Shown: positions 36,201 through 41,912, counted from the stretch's first letter. The stretch: 64,000 nt of DNA from Mimachlamys varia (GCA_947623455.1 OX392541.1:8808719-8872718), one strand, 5' to 3'. Notes: a model not told the origin generated them from the letters alone. Program-made: numbers and translations.

Positions 36201-36243
36201 AGACAAAGCTAACTTCGCTCCTGAGGACTACCTCATCTCCTGA
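49..36243 (+). CDS. WD-repeat, probably axonemal protein (WDR93-like); 25 exons, 5' end outside window
   Basis: I joined 25 exons by GT-AG signals and reading phase. They encode about 961 residues without the N-terminus: 49-147, 620-719, 1129-1217, 2743-2842, 3496-3594, 4763-4866, 6088-6204, 12846-13005, 13712-13820, 15866-16005, 16625-16781, 18040-18128, 18800-18922, 20283-20440, 21115-21214, 22265-22346, 23153-23226, 24047-24169, 26033-26123, 26692-26816, 28347-28476, 32267-32373, 33991-34076, 34751-34967, 36136-36243. Every junction preserves one frame to a single TGA. WD-type strand ends (VNVWSF in exon 11, MMLWKL in exon 14) indicate a beta-propeller. A helical N-terminal region and a lysine-rich linker precede it. 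The layout recalls the ciliary central-apparatus protein WDR93, but that name is inference from general resemblance; the exon structure is seen directly. Other ciliary WD proteins remain possible. The first exon boundary (acceptor at 46-48) is the least certain. Confidence 0.82.
221..303. mobile_element. ~86-bp MITE, copy a
   Basis: A short inverted-repeat element: it starts TTAACTAATTCACCCTGAA and ends in the reverse complement, TTTCAGGGGTGAAA. The interior resembles the other copies (CTCTTCCAATTCGAAGG). It lies in the first intron of the WD gene. Confidence 0.65.
1328..1400 (+). repeat. Poly-G tract and G-rich satellite
   Basis: A run of 23 G (1328-1350) is followed by two decayed G-rich copies of GGGGGATTTCCGGTAA type. 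It lies in the intron after exon 3. Homopolymer lengths may be affected by assembly. Confidence 0.85.
1630..2640 (+). repeat. Minisatellite, ~56-bp unit, about 18 copies
   Basis: Units contain GTAAAACCACA, then CAGTGGGACAGGGATCCTTA, then AGGGGAGGTTACTGTGTATA. Point differences between copies are common. It fills most of the intron between exons 3 and 4 and ends about 100 bp before the exon 4 acceptor. Each unit carries TATAG|GTAAAA, a donor-like motif. Confidence 0.9.
2843..3388 (+). repeat. Minisatellite, ~35-bp unit, about 16 copies
   Basis: The unit contains ATATCACCATGACAACATGG followed by CTAGGGTCTGTAG. The array begins at the 5' splice site of exon 4: the GTAAGTCACCATGACAAC of the donor is itself the first degenerate unit. 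Longer open frames across it in both strands are repeat artefacts. Confidence 0.88.
3693..3895 (+). repeat. Poly-G tract and decamer array
   Basis: A G13 run (3693-3705) is followed by a tandem array of the decamer CATGTCCCGT with variants (about 3765-3890, 12 or more copies). It is intronic, between exons 5 and 6. Confidence 0.88.
3900..4762 (+). other. Intron sequence, no feature seen
   Basis: AT-rich sequence up to the exon 6 acceptor, with no open frame of interest, no tandem array and no inverted repeat that I could recognise. Confidence 0.6.
4867..5979 (+). other. Intron sequence with a fragment of a dispersed repeat
   Basis: Mostly AT-rich. At about 5260-5400 the text (AAACCTCGTTATCTCAAACT, later GTTTGAGTTATACAGG) resembles one unit of the 59-bp array at 9.9-11.2 kb and a stretch near 37.4 kb, so it is probably an old copy of the same dispersed repeat. 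Nothing else was seen. Confidence 0.4.
5980..6066. mobile_element. ~86-bp MITE, copy b
   Basis: Ends are complementary: CTCATTAACCCCTAAATTTT on the left and TCTTCAGGGGTGAATGAG on the right, finishing in GTTAA. It ends only about 20 bp before the exon 7 acceptor, so it borders or supplies the branch-point region. Confidence 0.7.
6240..6545 (+). repeat. Degenerate tandem repeat, ~26-30-bp unit
   Basis: About ten decayed units built on ATGGGAAGGGTAAATT plus ACTAATTTT lie just after exon 7. Divergence is high, so the array is old. Confidence 0.75.
6546..7535 (+). other. Intron sequence with a short CACCCCACCTCAGC repeat
   Basis: CACCCCACCTCAGCCACC is repeated about twice near 6680-6725. The remainder is AT-rich and I see nothing in it. 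Confidence 0.5.
7540..8360 (+). repeat. Tandem repeat, ~150-bp unit, four copies, one interrupted
   Basis: Each unit starts near AAGGGGAGGTAATTG, has a CTCCCTTTGT segment, then TATACATGAGACATG, then GACACTACT and TTCCCTTCATGTATAT. Starts fall near 7555, 7700, 7852 and 8320. The third unit breaks after GAGACATG (about 7945) and resumes at CCATGATTAAAGACATTACT (about 8262). Confidence 0.75.
7947..8262. mobile_element. ~315-bp inverted-repeat insertion inside the 150-bp tandem array
   Basis: The left end has CAGTTGAAACAGTTG (about 7961) and the right end its complement, CAGCTGTTTCAACTG (about 8232). The insertion splits a tandem unit whose two halves join logically across it. No transposase frame is present. 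The exact ends and target duplication were not resolved. Confidence 0.6.
8361..9895 (+). other. AT-rich intron sequence, nothing recognised
   Basis: Long A/T-rich stretch of the 6.6-kb intron. No in-phase exon with splice signals, no array and no clear inverted repeat was seen. Confidence 0.55.
9900..11168 (+). repeat. Minisatellite, ~59-bp unit, about 21 copies
   Basis: Units contain AATACAGTAAAACCCCACTT, then ACTCAAACTTGTGGTGGGAC, then CTGATCAGTAGTTCGAGG. Variant positions (TTTGAGG versus TTCGTGG, CTGATC versus CTAATC) recur in blocks, which shows amplification of multi-unit segments. A few units carry an extra GGTCCCTGAACT insertion. Confidence 0.92.
11169..12640 (+). other. AT-rich intron sequence, nothing recognised
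   Basis: Short frames here have no supporting features: no homology that I recognise, no splice context in phase with exons 7 and 8, and A/T-driven composition. Confidence 0.55.
12655..12836 (+). repeat. 21-bp minisatellite running into exon 8, in frame
   Basis: About five good copies of GATATTCCTGGTAGCCATGG plus T (12655-12765) are followed by decayed copies up to about 12836, nine bases before the exon 8 acceptor. The period is a multiple of three and the frame is open through exon 8, so it could read GSHGDIP repeats followed by a hydrophobic stretch. The hydrophobic stretch is itself made of decayed repeat units. It is most likely intron. Confidence 0.8.
12846..21214 (+). CDS. WD-repeat gene, exons 8-15: beta-propeller region
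   Basis: These exons give about 345 residues. Exon 8 is acidic (KDDEEDPDVVVLEYH). Exons 9-11 read like propeller blades: GGVLSMSRSPNQRFLAVGT, then GDCMIYDTWTVPWRP, then ILYIAWSLDSSRLITTTAS and GLVNVWSFLGG. Exon 12 (QSYQPTVAAFYPSFTFFGIQ) and exon 13 (NMICLALENGDVLKADLEYA) continue the strand pattern. Exon 14 ends MMLWKLDN, a second clear WD strand, and exon 15 holds GWYVPEFKYRIAASKA. Phases 0, 1 and 2 alternate and all close correctly. The intron before exon 10 holds a 1.5-kb minisatellite that ends only about 10 bp from its acceptor. An imperfect copy of the exon 12 start lies directly upstream of exon 12. Confidence 0.82.
13006..13711 (+). other. Intron between exons 8 and 9
   Basis: Contains a short local repeat of AACCTTGATT / GAACTCTTGACCAACA type (13130-13235) and a weak half-copy of the ~86-bp MITE near 13355-13410. 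Otherwise nothing was seen. Confidence 0.45.
14318..15855 (+). repeat. Minisatellite, 28-bp and ~46-bp composite units
   Basis: The basic unit is CCTGATGATAATATGTATAA plus CACAGGGG. In the second half it alternates with a 46-bp form carrying ACTGTCAAGGGCCTGTATAA. A block of about 334 bp is repeated: the rare TGTTTAACAC variant occurs at 14841 and again at 15175 with matching neighbours. The array ends about 10 bp before the exon 10 acceptor. Antisense open frames across it are artefacts. Confidence 0.92.
16010..16610 (+). other. Intron between exons 10 and 11, nothing recognised
   Basis: AT-rich intron; no array, element or alternative exon was seen. Confidence 0.5.
17095..17586. mobile_element. 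Non-autonomous TIR transposon, 492 bp, with 9-bp target duplication
   Basis: The left end reads CATCCTCGATATCCAGGGG and continues TTACGATC. The right end is its complement with 4 mismatches over 27 bases (ending GCTAGCGAAGATG). The 9-mer AATAACATG lies immediately outside both ends (17086-17094 and 17587-17595). No transposase frame is present. A 9-bp duplication with long TIRs is typical of Mutator-like elements; the superfamily assignment is inference. Related copies are at 49941 and 52914. Confidence 0.82.
17940..18010 (+). pseudogene. Decayed duplicate of the exon 12 acceptor and first codons
   Basis: This 71-bp segment is tandem to 18011-18080, which holds the real exon 12 start. The shared order is ATGTGACACTG, an AT-rich stretch, AG|GACC, TTTGTGG then GCAGGAAACA. 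The copy keeps an AG acceptor and an open frame but has no donor of its own. Confidence 0.75.
18477..18635. repeat. Foldback element, ~52-bp arms
   Basis: CATTGAACATCTGTCAGATT on the left is matched by the complement of AATCTGACAGACATTCAATG on the right. The arms continue through TATTTATCGTCAATATGAAT to about 52 bases each with few mismatches, around a ~55-bp loop. It lies in the intron before exon 13 and looks like a small MITE. Confidence 0.8.
19050..19330 (-). mobile_element. tRNA-derived SINE, minus orientation
   Basis: On the minus strand, GCCCAGTGGTATAGAGGTAG fits a pol III A box and GAGTTCGAGTCCC a B box, about 45 bases apart, as in a tRNA. The downstream tail has CCTTGAACAAGATACTTTAC and GTTTACTCAACTG segments. 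It lies in the intron after exon 13. The 3' limit is uncertain. Confidence 0.6.
19331..20282 (+). other. Intron sequence with poly-C/CA tract
   Basis: A long C run of about 24 bases near 19943-19967 is followed by (CA)n. The rest, up to the exon 14 acceptor, is AT-rich. A weak half of the ~86-bp MITE (AAAATGAACTATTCCAAC) lies near 20234-20252. Confidence 0.6.
20460..20680. repeat. Dispersed repeat family D, copy 1
   Basis: This is homologous over about 200 bp to 62655-62870: both have GAGAACTTGATGTTTAC, GACAAAGATTTACA, GGCGGGTGTC, ACGCTTACTC, GAGTCTCC and TTAATCGATTTTGAGT in the same order. The parts GATTTACATGG and CCATGTAAATCTTT are complementary, so the core can fold. Confidence 0.75.
21017..21100 (+). 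repeat. Short tandem repeat, ~27-bp unit, three copies
   Basis: TACTGTACACTGATGTGATA then TTGTCTGA is repeated, ending about 15 bp before the exon 15 acceptor at 21112-21114. Confidence 0.8.
21253..21636. mobile_element. Palindromic MITE family P, copy A
   Basis: Ends are inverted: CTGATTGAAAT on the left, ATTTTAATCAG on the right, with inner complementary parts (GATCTGACAACAT ... GTCACG against AACATGACC ... ATGTTGTCAGATC). The same structure is present near 40560 and 50813. It starts about 40 bp after exon 15 and encodes no protein. Confidence 0.75.
21935..22170 (+). mobile_element. tRNA-Glu-like SINE, copy 1
   Basis: The head has A box GATGGTGCAGTGGATAGC, an anticodon-arm-like CTTGCCTTTCACCAAGG (loop containing TTC, as in tRNA-Glu) and B box GGGTTCTATTCCCC. 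A second domain holds ATACCGGTTTCCCCCCACA and the tail is AT-rich. It is in the intron before exon 16. The head is tRNA-derived, but this is not a functional tRNA. Confidence 0.8.
22265..36243 (+). CDS. WD-repeat gene, exons 16-25: C-terminal region and stop
   Basis: These exons give about 380 residues. Exon 16 is arginine-rich (GERPRTRQEIAKQRKT), exon 17 has LDNMQLGDPWHKEILRDKG, and exon 18 (LFVYAPKGGVKTTGAMFHLV) looks like another propeller strand. Exons 19-23 alternate strand-like segments (SYIMVNIRGELKAFSLTTG, then KGKMYAVFYGQ). Exon 24 is the longest (217 nt) and helical (MRGLILQAMDNAIMQSDGVD). Exon 25 is acidic and ends APEDYLIS before TGA. The exon 23 donor is taken at GTGGGT (34077), because only this choice gives an open frame into exon 24. 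Exons 21 and 22 are each followed directly by a tandem array built on their own 5' splice site. Confidence 0.82.
22604..22838 (+). mobile_element. tRNA-Glu-like SINE, copy 2, with 12-bp target duplication
   Basis: The architecture matches the 21935 copy, with A box GATGGTGCAGTGTATAGC, B box GGGTTCAATTCCCC and second domain TCCGGTTTCCTCCCACA. It is flanked by direct repeats TACTTATATAGG at 22592-22603 and 22839-22850, so both ends and the insertion mechanism (LINE-type target-primed) are clear. Confidence 0.88.
23401..23835. repeat. Dispersed element with ~150-bp internal repeats
   Basis: Two and a half internal copies share AACTTCTT.TCAATAA, CAAAAGGCT, GGTACTGATATTTGGCATAT, ATGAAGGGCTACCAA and TTGACCAACTTTCAATGTCA-like segments. 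It begins with AGGTCACCTGCC. No coding sequence was seen. Such elements are abundant in bivalves, which is knowledge and not something visible here. Confidence 0.6.
24580..25975 (+). repeat. Minisatellite, ~31-bp unit, about 45 copies
   Basis: The unit is GTACAGTGTCGTGACTGCAG plus TGTTGTGATAC. Nearly every unit contains a CTGCAG palindrome. Two sub-forms (GATACAGACAG and GACACGTACAG) are arranged in blocks. It occupies most of the intron before exon 19. The long antisense frames across it are periodic artefacts of a 93-bp triple unit. Confidence 0.93.
26455..26617 (+). repeat. Intronic duplication, copy 1 (upstream of exon 20)
   Basis: It shares about 130 bp with 27065-27190: TTTTACTCTTATCAATGAC, CTAGTTAATG, AGCTTGACATTTTTGAAAAA and ACAGGAGTGTGCAAAATACA. 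This copy has a 35-bp extra segment, TTTTTTTTCAGGAAAGTTTT and neighbouring bases. Confidence 0.8.
27062..27190 (+). repeat. Intronic duplication, copy 2 (downstream of exon 20)
   Basis: Same orientation as the copy at 26455-26617; the two flank exon 20 (26692-26816), which is not itself duplicated. Confidence 0.8.
27191..28346 (+). other. Intron before exon 21, with a dispersed segment near 28060-28175
   Basis: The stretch with CTAAATTATGAATGCAG and GTATATTGCTCTCTACAGCA is clearly related to 35890-36000. The remainder is AT-rich, with no other feature seen. Confidence 0.5.
28470..31985 (+). repeat. 40-bp minisatellite of splice-site units, about 87 copies
   Basis: The unit reads TCTCAGGTAAACACTATAGA then AAACATTATTCCTTCTGGAC. 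The first unit is the exon 21 donor itself (TTCTCAG|GTAAACAC at 28470-28484), so the array propagates an exon-intron junction. In each unit CAG|GTAAAC follows a pyrimidine-rich run. Higher-order structure exists: rare variants CATTGTAG (30097, 30888), CTCAGGTTAAC and CTATCGAAAA recur with an offset of about 791 bp. It fills nearly all of the 3.8-kb intron. Confidence 0.95.
32371..32555 (+). repeat. 20-bp minisatellite built on the exon 22 donor, about 9 copies
   Basis: The unit CAGGTAACTATTTCCCACTC begins with the real 5' splice site CAG|GTAACT at 32371-32379. Each copy therefore ends CCCACTC and is followed by CAG|GTAACT, a pyrimidine tract joined to an acceptor-donor pair. Confidence 0.93.
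32600..33980 (+). other. Intron before exon 23, with a 60-bp triplicate
   Basis: At about 32985-33175 a ~60-bp unit (ACATTGTAACATTTTGGCCT then ATACGTGGGCT and TGGTCACCGAGGCCTATTGT) is repeated three times; a fragment recurs near 33598. No coding potential was recognised elsewhere. Confidence 0.65.
34637..34725. mobile_element. ~86-bp MITE, copy c
   Basis: AACTCATTTACCCCTGCAG at the left pairs with CCAGGAGTGAATGAGTTAA at the right; the middle has TTGGAAGAGTTCAAATGTG. It ends about 25 bp before the exon 24 acceptor. Confidence 0.75.
35034..35124. mobile_element. ~86-bp MITE, copy d, opposite orientation
   Basis: It begins TTAACTTATTCACCCCTGAA and ends TTTCAGGGGTGAATGAGTTAA minus its last base. 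The interior (GTTTGAATAGTTCATTATGA) runs opposite to copy c, about 70 bp after exon 24. Confidence 0.8.
35446..35530. mobile_element. ~86-bp MITE, copy e
   Basis: CTCTTTCACCCCTGAAATTT on the left and TAGGGGTGAAAGAGAC on the right, with the same interior (ATGATGAACTATTCTAACC, then AGAGTTCAAATGTGTC). Confidence 0.78.
35795..35832 (+). repeat. (CCCCCAA)n microsatellite
   Basis: ACCCCCAA-type heptamers are repeated about four times, followed by a CACCCACAC tail. It resembles telomeric arrays only superficially and lies in an intron. Confidence 0.75.
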
Positions 36244-36268
36244 TCCTGAGGACTACCTCATCTCCTGA
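36219..36268 (+). repeat. 25-bp duplication spanning the stop codon
   Basis: CTGAGGACTACCTCATCTCC plus TGATC occurs twice in tandem. The first copy encodes the last residues and the TGA stop; the second lies just after the stop, as UTR. Confidence 0.9.
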
Positions 36269-36289
36269 TCCTGAGCTTACTCTTCTAGA

Positions 36290-36470
36290 GGGACACAACT
36301 CCGGTCTGTCATACACACAGTTATGTCGGTGTAGAGGGTACCCACCCAAAGGGACACAACTCCAGTCTGTCATACACACAGTTATGTCGGTGTAGTAGGT
36401 ACCCACCCAAAGGGACACAACTCCAGTCTGTCATACATAGTAATTACATACAGTTATGTCGGTTATTTCT
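36290..36470 (+). repeat. 61-bp tandem repeat in the 3' UTR, 2.5 copies
   Basis: The unit holds GGGACACAACTCCAGTCTGT, CATACACACAGTTATGTCGG and GTACCCACCCAAA. The third copy diverges with a TAATTACATA insertion. Confidence 0.88.
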
Positions 36471-37387
36471 ACTCAATAGACCAGGATTTTGAGAGATGTC
36501 TGAGGTTTACTTAAGATCTTACCAAATTAAGAATAGAAAGGCTTAAATTCTTTCACCACAGGATCTTACATGGAGGGAGCAGAAATGGATTGTCTAACAT
36601 AAGACAACGGAAATAGAGATGTCTTAATCTCCTAAGACAACTGCCTAACACAAGGTAGCAAAACAAGATATGTCTTCAGGCTCCATAAAACCACTGGTAA
36701 CTTGTACAAGCAAAAATGGAATTTTTGCCAACTTTTTAAAATTTCCATTGGGGAGATTACGCGTGCTCAGAATTGAAAACATAAATAATATGTATACATG
36801 TACATTCAGAGGAAAAATAACACTTTTAAATGGCTTCTTTTGAGCTCTTCTCTCAGATGAAATCATCAGATCTTTAAAAATAGGAACAAATAAGCAGATT
36901 CCAAAGTTGAAAATGCAATATTTTAGGGTCCAAAATCGGGAGTTCCCCTCCTAAATAGGGTGGGTTGGCAAGTGTGTGGAAATGTCTTAGGCATCGTAAA
37001 ACATACTGTCTTAATTAAGAAGCAGCACAAACAAAGATGTCTTAGGCCCTGTAAGTCAAATGTTTAATGTAAAGAGATGTTGTCTACCTCAATAAGACTA
37101 GTCCCTAGCATTTCAAATTGAAGAAACTGCCATATTACTATTATATCAGACTTAATTGTACTCTAAATCCATAGTAATGTGTTTGACAAATATTTGTTTT
37201 TGTGTTTGCAAATTGATGATAATTTTATTTCTTGTTTTGTTTGACGTCTGATATGTTTATTGCTATATATCCTATAAAGGTACAGTGTAGTAAGGTTAAA
37301 TGTCTTCCACTTTAAAATTATGGACTTGTTTTGATCTGAAGATTTAAGTTGATGTTTATGTCTATATTGTGCTCTTCTGAATACATG

Positions 37388-37393
37388 AATAAA
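37388..37393 (+). promoter_or_regulatory. Candidate polyadenylation signal AATAAA
   Basis: This is the first AATAAA downstream of the WD-gene stop codon at 36241-36243. No earlier canonical hexamer was seen in the 1.14 kb between them. Confidence 0.5.
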
Positions 37394-37412
37394 CACCGGT
37401 GAACCTTGTTAT

Positions 37413-38300
37413 CTAGAACTTATATAACCCGAAGATCCTGTTTGATTCGAAGTAATTTGTCAGTCCTGGCCAAGCTGTACAATGGCATTCCAACTCATGT
37501 AGCTTGAATACTCTGTTAACCAGAAGTTTTACCACGGTTCAGTCGGCTTCAAGAAAATGAGGTTTAGCTGTAGAAAGAAAGGCACTATAATTTCCTATGC
37601 TATATGCAGCAATTTGATAGCACATATCTTGGAGTTTAAAAGATGGAATTTGATAATTTTTTTGTTAGAAATATTATAATCATATTTTTGACGTTTTGTT
37701 CAATTGCAAAAATATAAAAATAAAAAAACCAAAAAGGTTGAATAAATTAAGTGAAGCTTGATAGCTTGATTCGCTGTGCCGTACATGGGACAGAGGTTTT
37801 CACATTTTTCACAATAAAATGACAAACATTAATATTTTATCGGCCAGATTCAGTCCTGATATTCAAATTTGATCATACAGTCATTTATTAATTAGTCCCT
37901 CATAAGAATTATACACCAACATATGTCTTTATAGGTTTAATTCATTTATTTATTAAAAATATGTATATTAGTATATATATACATAAGTAGGGGATTGGTG
38001 TCTGGGAACTTCGAAGATAAAAGATATATTTATGCATCAAAATCAACTATTAAATCACATTTTAATGATTGTTGTTAGAGTTAGAAATATTGTCAAAACA
38101 AATTTCCAATATCAGTAATATGAATGATATTATCAACTATATCCTTCTTGTTGCCATATGACACATATATCTCATGAACTTCCTGGTTATTTAAGTGTTA
38201 GCATTTTAGTAACTTCAATTATATGTGTACCATATTTGATTTAATAATCACCCTGGGAGCTTATAGAAATAATAAAAACAAAGTGAGCAGAGGTTCATAT
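37413..38300 (+). other. Intergenic; one dispersed-repeat fragment
   Basis: At 37395-37565 phrases such as CCTTGTTATCTAGAACTT and GAATACTCTGTTAACCAGAA resemble the repeat seen near 5270 and in the 59-bp array. Otherwise AT-rich with nothing recognised. Confidence 0.4.
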
Positions 38301-38319
38301 ACAATAAAATATAAATATA

Positions 38320-38344
38320 ACCCCCCCCCCCCCCCCCCCCCCCC
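38320..38344 (+). repeat. Poly-C tract
   Basis: Uninterrupted C run of about 24 bases. Confidence 0.9.
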
Positions 38345-38359
38345 ACAAAATGGTCATTG

Positions 38360-38790
38360 GTGATATTTGACCCTTTCACCTTGACTAATGACCTCAAAAC
38401 TCTAATCACATGCAGAACCAGATTGTGTGATGATATGGTGTGAATATGATCTAAATCTGTCCAGAGGGCCATGAGATATCTTGTACAAGCACAGTTGCTT
38501 GCGTTTCTGTCAGTAAATAATAAATATATATGTGTGTGAAATGAGCCTCCCATTACAGTAATACATTCTGTAATGGGCCGCGGCTCCATATATATATATA
38601 CATTTTTTTATATACTGACAGAAACTCAAGCAACTGTGCTTGTACACAAGCTTTTTATTCCCAAAGTGGTCTGTAACCTTTGACCTTAAACTTGACCGAT
38701 GACCACAAAAATCTAATCAGGTATAGAACTTCATCGTTTGATGCTATGTTGTGAATATGAACCTAATCTGTTGAGTACATTATCTTGGTG
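38360..38790. mobile_element. Element with flanking direct repeats and a central foldback
   Basis: Two same-strand copies of a ~100-bp segment (TTTGACC, CTTGAC, ATGACC, AATCTAATCA, GATG.TATGTTGTGAATATGA, CTAATCTGT) lie at about 38365-38463 and 38675-38775. Between them, TTGTACAAGCACAGTTGCTT near 38483 is the complement of AAGCAACTGTGCTTGTACA near 38628. Shorter palindromes (CCCATTACAG / CTGTAATGGG) lie inside. Confidence 0.7.
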
Positions 38791-38799
38791 TGATGTAAG

Positions 38800-39500
38800 T
38801 ATATGAAGGATTACAGAATGTATATAAAAAGAAAAAAAAAATCATTCTTTTGTGTTGGTACATTTTGGTAAAGGGTTCGGATCTCCCAGATTAGGGAAAA
38901 AAGATGAGCAAGAGATTTGGTGTTTTAAAATTTGATCAAGTATGGTATCATATCTTTGGACTTGTTAACCTGTGCACAATTGTATAAATGTATTTTTAAG
39001 TTAATTTATTTCATTTTAATAGTTTTTATTGCTTTATTATACTTGCAATGCTGTAAATCAGCTAAAATTCACATGTTACATTGCACCACCCTTTATCAGT
39101 TGTAAATAATTATTATAAATTATACGAAATAGTATATATCAAGTAACTTTTGAAGGTCATTGATTCATTATTGAGAATGTTGTGAGCAGTTTTGTGTATA
39201 ATATTCATCCAGGGGTTTTTTTGCAGGGTGTTGATAATTTTTTTGCAGATTTTGTATGAGTGTTAAAAATGAAAATGCCAAAATTTTCAATATTGTGATT
39301 GTCATTTGCTCATGTCAACGCCACTGACAGGCAGGCAATACTATTATACAGCTGTCATATGTGACACTTTTTTTCCTGGATCCCTTGGACGATCTCTTAA
39401 AATATTTTTTACTTTATGAGCAAAAATGTTTTCAGATATTTTATGCAACACTGAAAAAGTGTTTATGACTTATGGACAGCTGGTTCTGTGTCTAAAAGAC
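38800..39500 (+). other. AT-rich intergenic, nothing recognised
   Basis: No array, element or coding signal was seen. Confidence 0.55.
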
Positions 39501-39519
39501 AGTTTATGTGTTAGAAAAT

Positions 39520-40055
39520 ATCATAAAATACCCTAGTTCATGTGTTAGTGACAGCTGGTTCATAAGTAAATGACAACTGGTTCATGTGTTAGTGACAGCT
39601 GGTTCATAAGTAAATGACAACTGGTTCATGTGTGAGTGACAGCTGGTTCATAAGTAAATGACAACTGGTTCATGTGTGAGTGACAGCTGGTTCATGTGTT
39701 AGTGACAGCTGGTTCATGTGTAAGTGAAAGCTGGTTCATGTGTTAGTGACAGCTGGTTCATGCGTTAGTGACAGCTGGTTCATGTGTTAGTGACAACTGG
39801 TTCATGTGTTAGTGACAGCTGGTTCATGAGTAAATGACAACTGGTTCACATGTAAATGACTGTTAGTTCCTATGTAAGTGGCAGCTGGTTCATGTGTAAG
39901 TGGTAGGTCGTTCATGAGTAAGTGACTCCTGGTTCATGCATAAGTGATTGCTGGTTAATGAGTAAGTGACAGCTAGTTCATTTGTTGGTGACATTTAGTT
40001 AAATGTGTAAGTGACAACTAGCATGTGTGTGTAAGACCAGCTGATGTGTGAGTGA
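39520..40055 (+). repeat. Minisatellite, ~22-bp unit, about 22 copies
   Basis: The unit is TTCATGTGTTAGTGACAGCT plus GG. Copies degrade steadily towards the right end, where GTAAGTGACAACT variants fade out. Confidence 0.9.
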
Positions 40056-40544
40056 CAACTCTCGAGTAAAAGAAAAAAAATGGCTTGTTTGTGTGTTTAA
40101 ATGACATTTCAAGTATAATTGATAACTAGAGGAATTTATATATGACAGCTTGTTCATAATTACTTAAAAAATACCTAGAACCATTACAACATATATAGAG
40201 TTTGATGGGTATTTGCTAAACCTTGGCTTATTGCTGTATTTTTAAAACTGTGTACTTGGTGCTTATGACCTTGTTATCATTAACACTGTCCAATGGTTAT
40301 TGGCCGCTATAGATAATATAAAGACACATATATAGACTCTAATATCCTATCACTGTATCACATTGTATCATTTTACGAAGACAAGTCTAAATAGTTTCCC
40401 CCACTGCATAACATATTTATAACTGGGAACTGTATTGAAATACTGAAATTGTGTAAGTGTCACTGCATGGTGTCGATTGAAATTTAGCATATTGTGAAAT
40501 GAAAACCTGTGTCAATTTGTACATGGGTTTAAACTTGGCCCTTT

Positions 40545-40945
40545 GTAGCTTTAATTTCCCCCAGATCCTAATTGTTGCCCTGTTGCCATGACAACTTCCA
40601 GTAAGGGGTCATGTTCTGTTGAACTTTTGCATTAACCAATCAAATGGCTGCTTACAGAATCTTGAAAGTTAATGTTAGTGGGGGGGGGGGGGGGGGGGGG
40701 GGGGCTTGCATAATCATAACAGTTTGTTATAAATCATTTCACCATAACAAGGTCATTTGCATGTTGTGAAAAAATGGCTTTAGTTGCTGAAGATCATATT
40801 GTCCATTTGACAATTTGCCTCAAGTGTGAAGTACAAAGGGTGCAAAGGTCACCAGAACATGACCTCTTACGGGATGTTGTCAGATTCTTATGTAACCGAG
40901 TGAGAATAAGGATCTGCATTTTAATCAGATTGACTGTAGAATAAA
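40545..40945. mobile_element. Palindromic MITE family P, copy B, containing a poly-G run
   Basis: AAGGGGTCATGTTCTGTTGA and ATTAACCAATCAAATGGCTG match family P. The right part GGTCACCAGAACATGACCTC, then GATGTTGTCAGATTCTTAT and ATTTTAATCAGA is nearly the same as at 21.5 and 51.1 kb. A 25-base G run (40680-40704) sits inside. The left end is degraded. Confidence 0.7.
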
Positions 40946-41360
40946 TCAGACGTGTGCATATTTCTGATTTATACATTTATTCATACACCCTCCAGAGTAC
41001 ATCCCTTTGATCAATTCCTCACCGGTATATTGAATTCATAATTTTCTTAAAATTTTGCATATATTGATGCAAAGATGAATTACTACTTATAATTATGTAA
41101 ATTTATTCATGCTTAAAAGTTTATAGTGACTAAATTATGCAATTTAAAAAGCACAAAATCACATTTCAAATATCATTGTACATTTGTGTTATGTACTTAT
41201 ACGTTACCTATGATAATTATTCAGATCTTCCGTCCTACTTTAGCAATGATTTATATGGAGAAGTTGTATTTTAGTTAAATCTGTGTACATATATTAATGT
41301 TATTCTACAAGTATGTATTTTAAAGAGCCAGGTCCAAAACGTGGAAATGCGGACGCTATG
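40946..41360 (+). other. AT-rich intergenic, nothing recognised
   Basis: No array, element or coding signal was seen. Confidence 0.55.
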
Positions 41361-41364
41361 TCCC

Positions 41365-41520
41365 GTGTACCAGTGAGAAAGTGTAAAAATGAGAATTGTC
41401 CCGACTGAAGTGTAGGTAATTTGAGAAAGTGTAAAAATGAGAATTGTCCTGACTGAAGAGTAGGTAATTTGAGAAAGTGTAAAAATGAGAATTGTCCCGA
41501 CTGAAGAGTAGGTAATTTAG
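41365..41520 (+). repeat. 51-bp tandem repeat, three copies
   Basis: The unit contains GAGAAAGTGTAAAAATGAGA, ATTGTCCCGACTGAAGAGTA and GGTAATTT. The antisense open frame across it only reflects a period that is a multiple of three. Confidence 0.92.
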
Positions 41521-41554
41521 AACCAGACAAAAGTTGGGGTCTTGGTAACAATGA

Positions 41555-41912
41555 AGGTGACTGTGACCAGCCGTTAGATTTGGTGACTGTGACCAGCCGT
41601 TAGAGTTGGTGACTGTGACCAGCCGTTAGAGTCGGTGACTGTGACCAGCTGTTAGAGTTGGTGACTGTGACCAGCCGTTAGAGTTGGTGACTTTGACCAG
41701 CCGTTAGAGTTGGTAACTGTGACCAGCCGTTAGAATTGGTGAATGTGACCAGCCGTTAGAATTGGTGAATGTGACCAGCCGTTAGAATTGGTGATTGTGA
41801 CCAGCCGTTAGAGGTGGTAACTGTGACCAGCCGTTAGAATTGGTGAATGTGACCAGCCGTTAGAGGTGGTAACTGTGACCAGCCGTTAGAATTGGTGAAT
41901 GTGACCAGTCAG
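41555..41912 (+). repeat. Minisatellite, 26-bp unit, about 14 copies
   Basis: The unit is GGTGACTGTGACCAGCCGTT plus AGAGTT, with GGTGAATGTGACC variants in the right half. It directly follows the 51-bp repeat. Confidence 0.93.

Larger units (their letters stand above)
36244..37412 (+). other. Probable 3' UTR of the WD-repeat gene
   Basis: The first canonical AATAAA after the stop codon is at 37388-37393, so the transcript probably ends about 20 bp later. The UTR begins with a 25-bp duplication of the final coding bases and a 61-bp tandem repeat. The rest is unremarkable AT-rich sequence. The end point is inferred from the signal alone. Confidence 0.5.
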
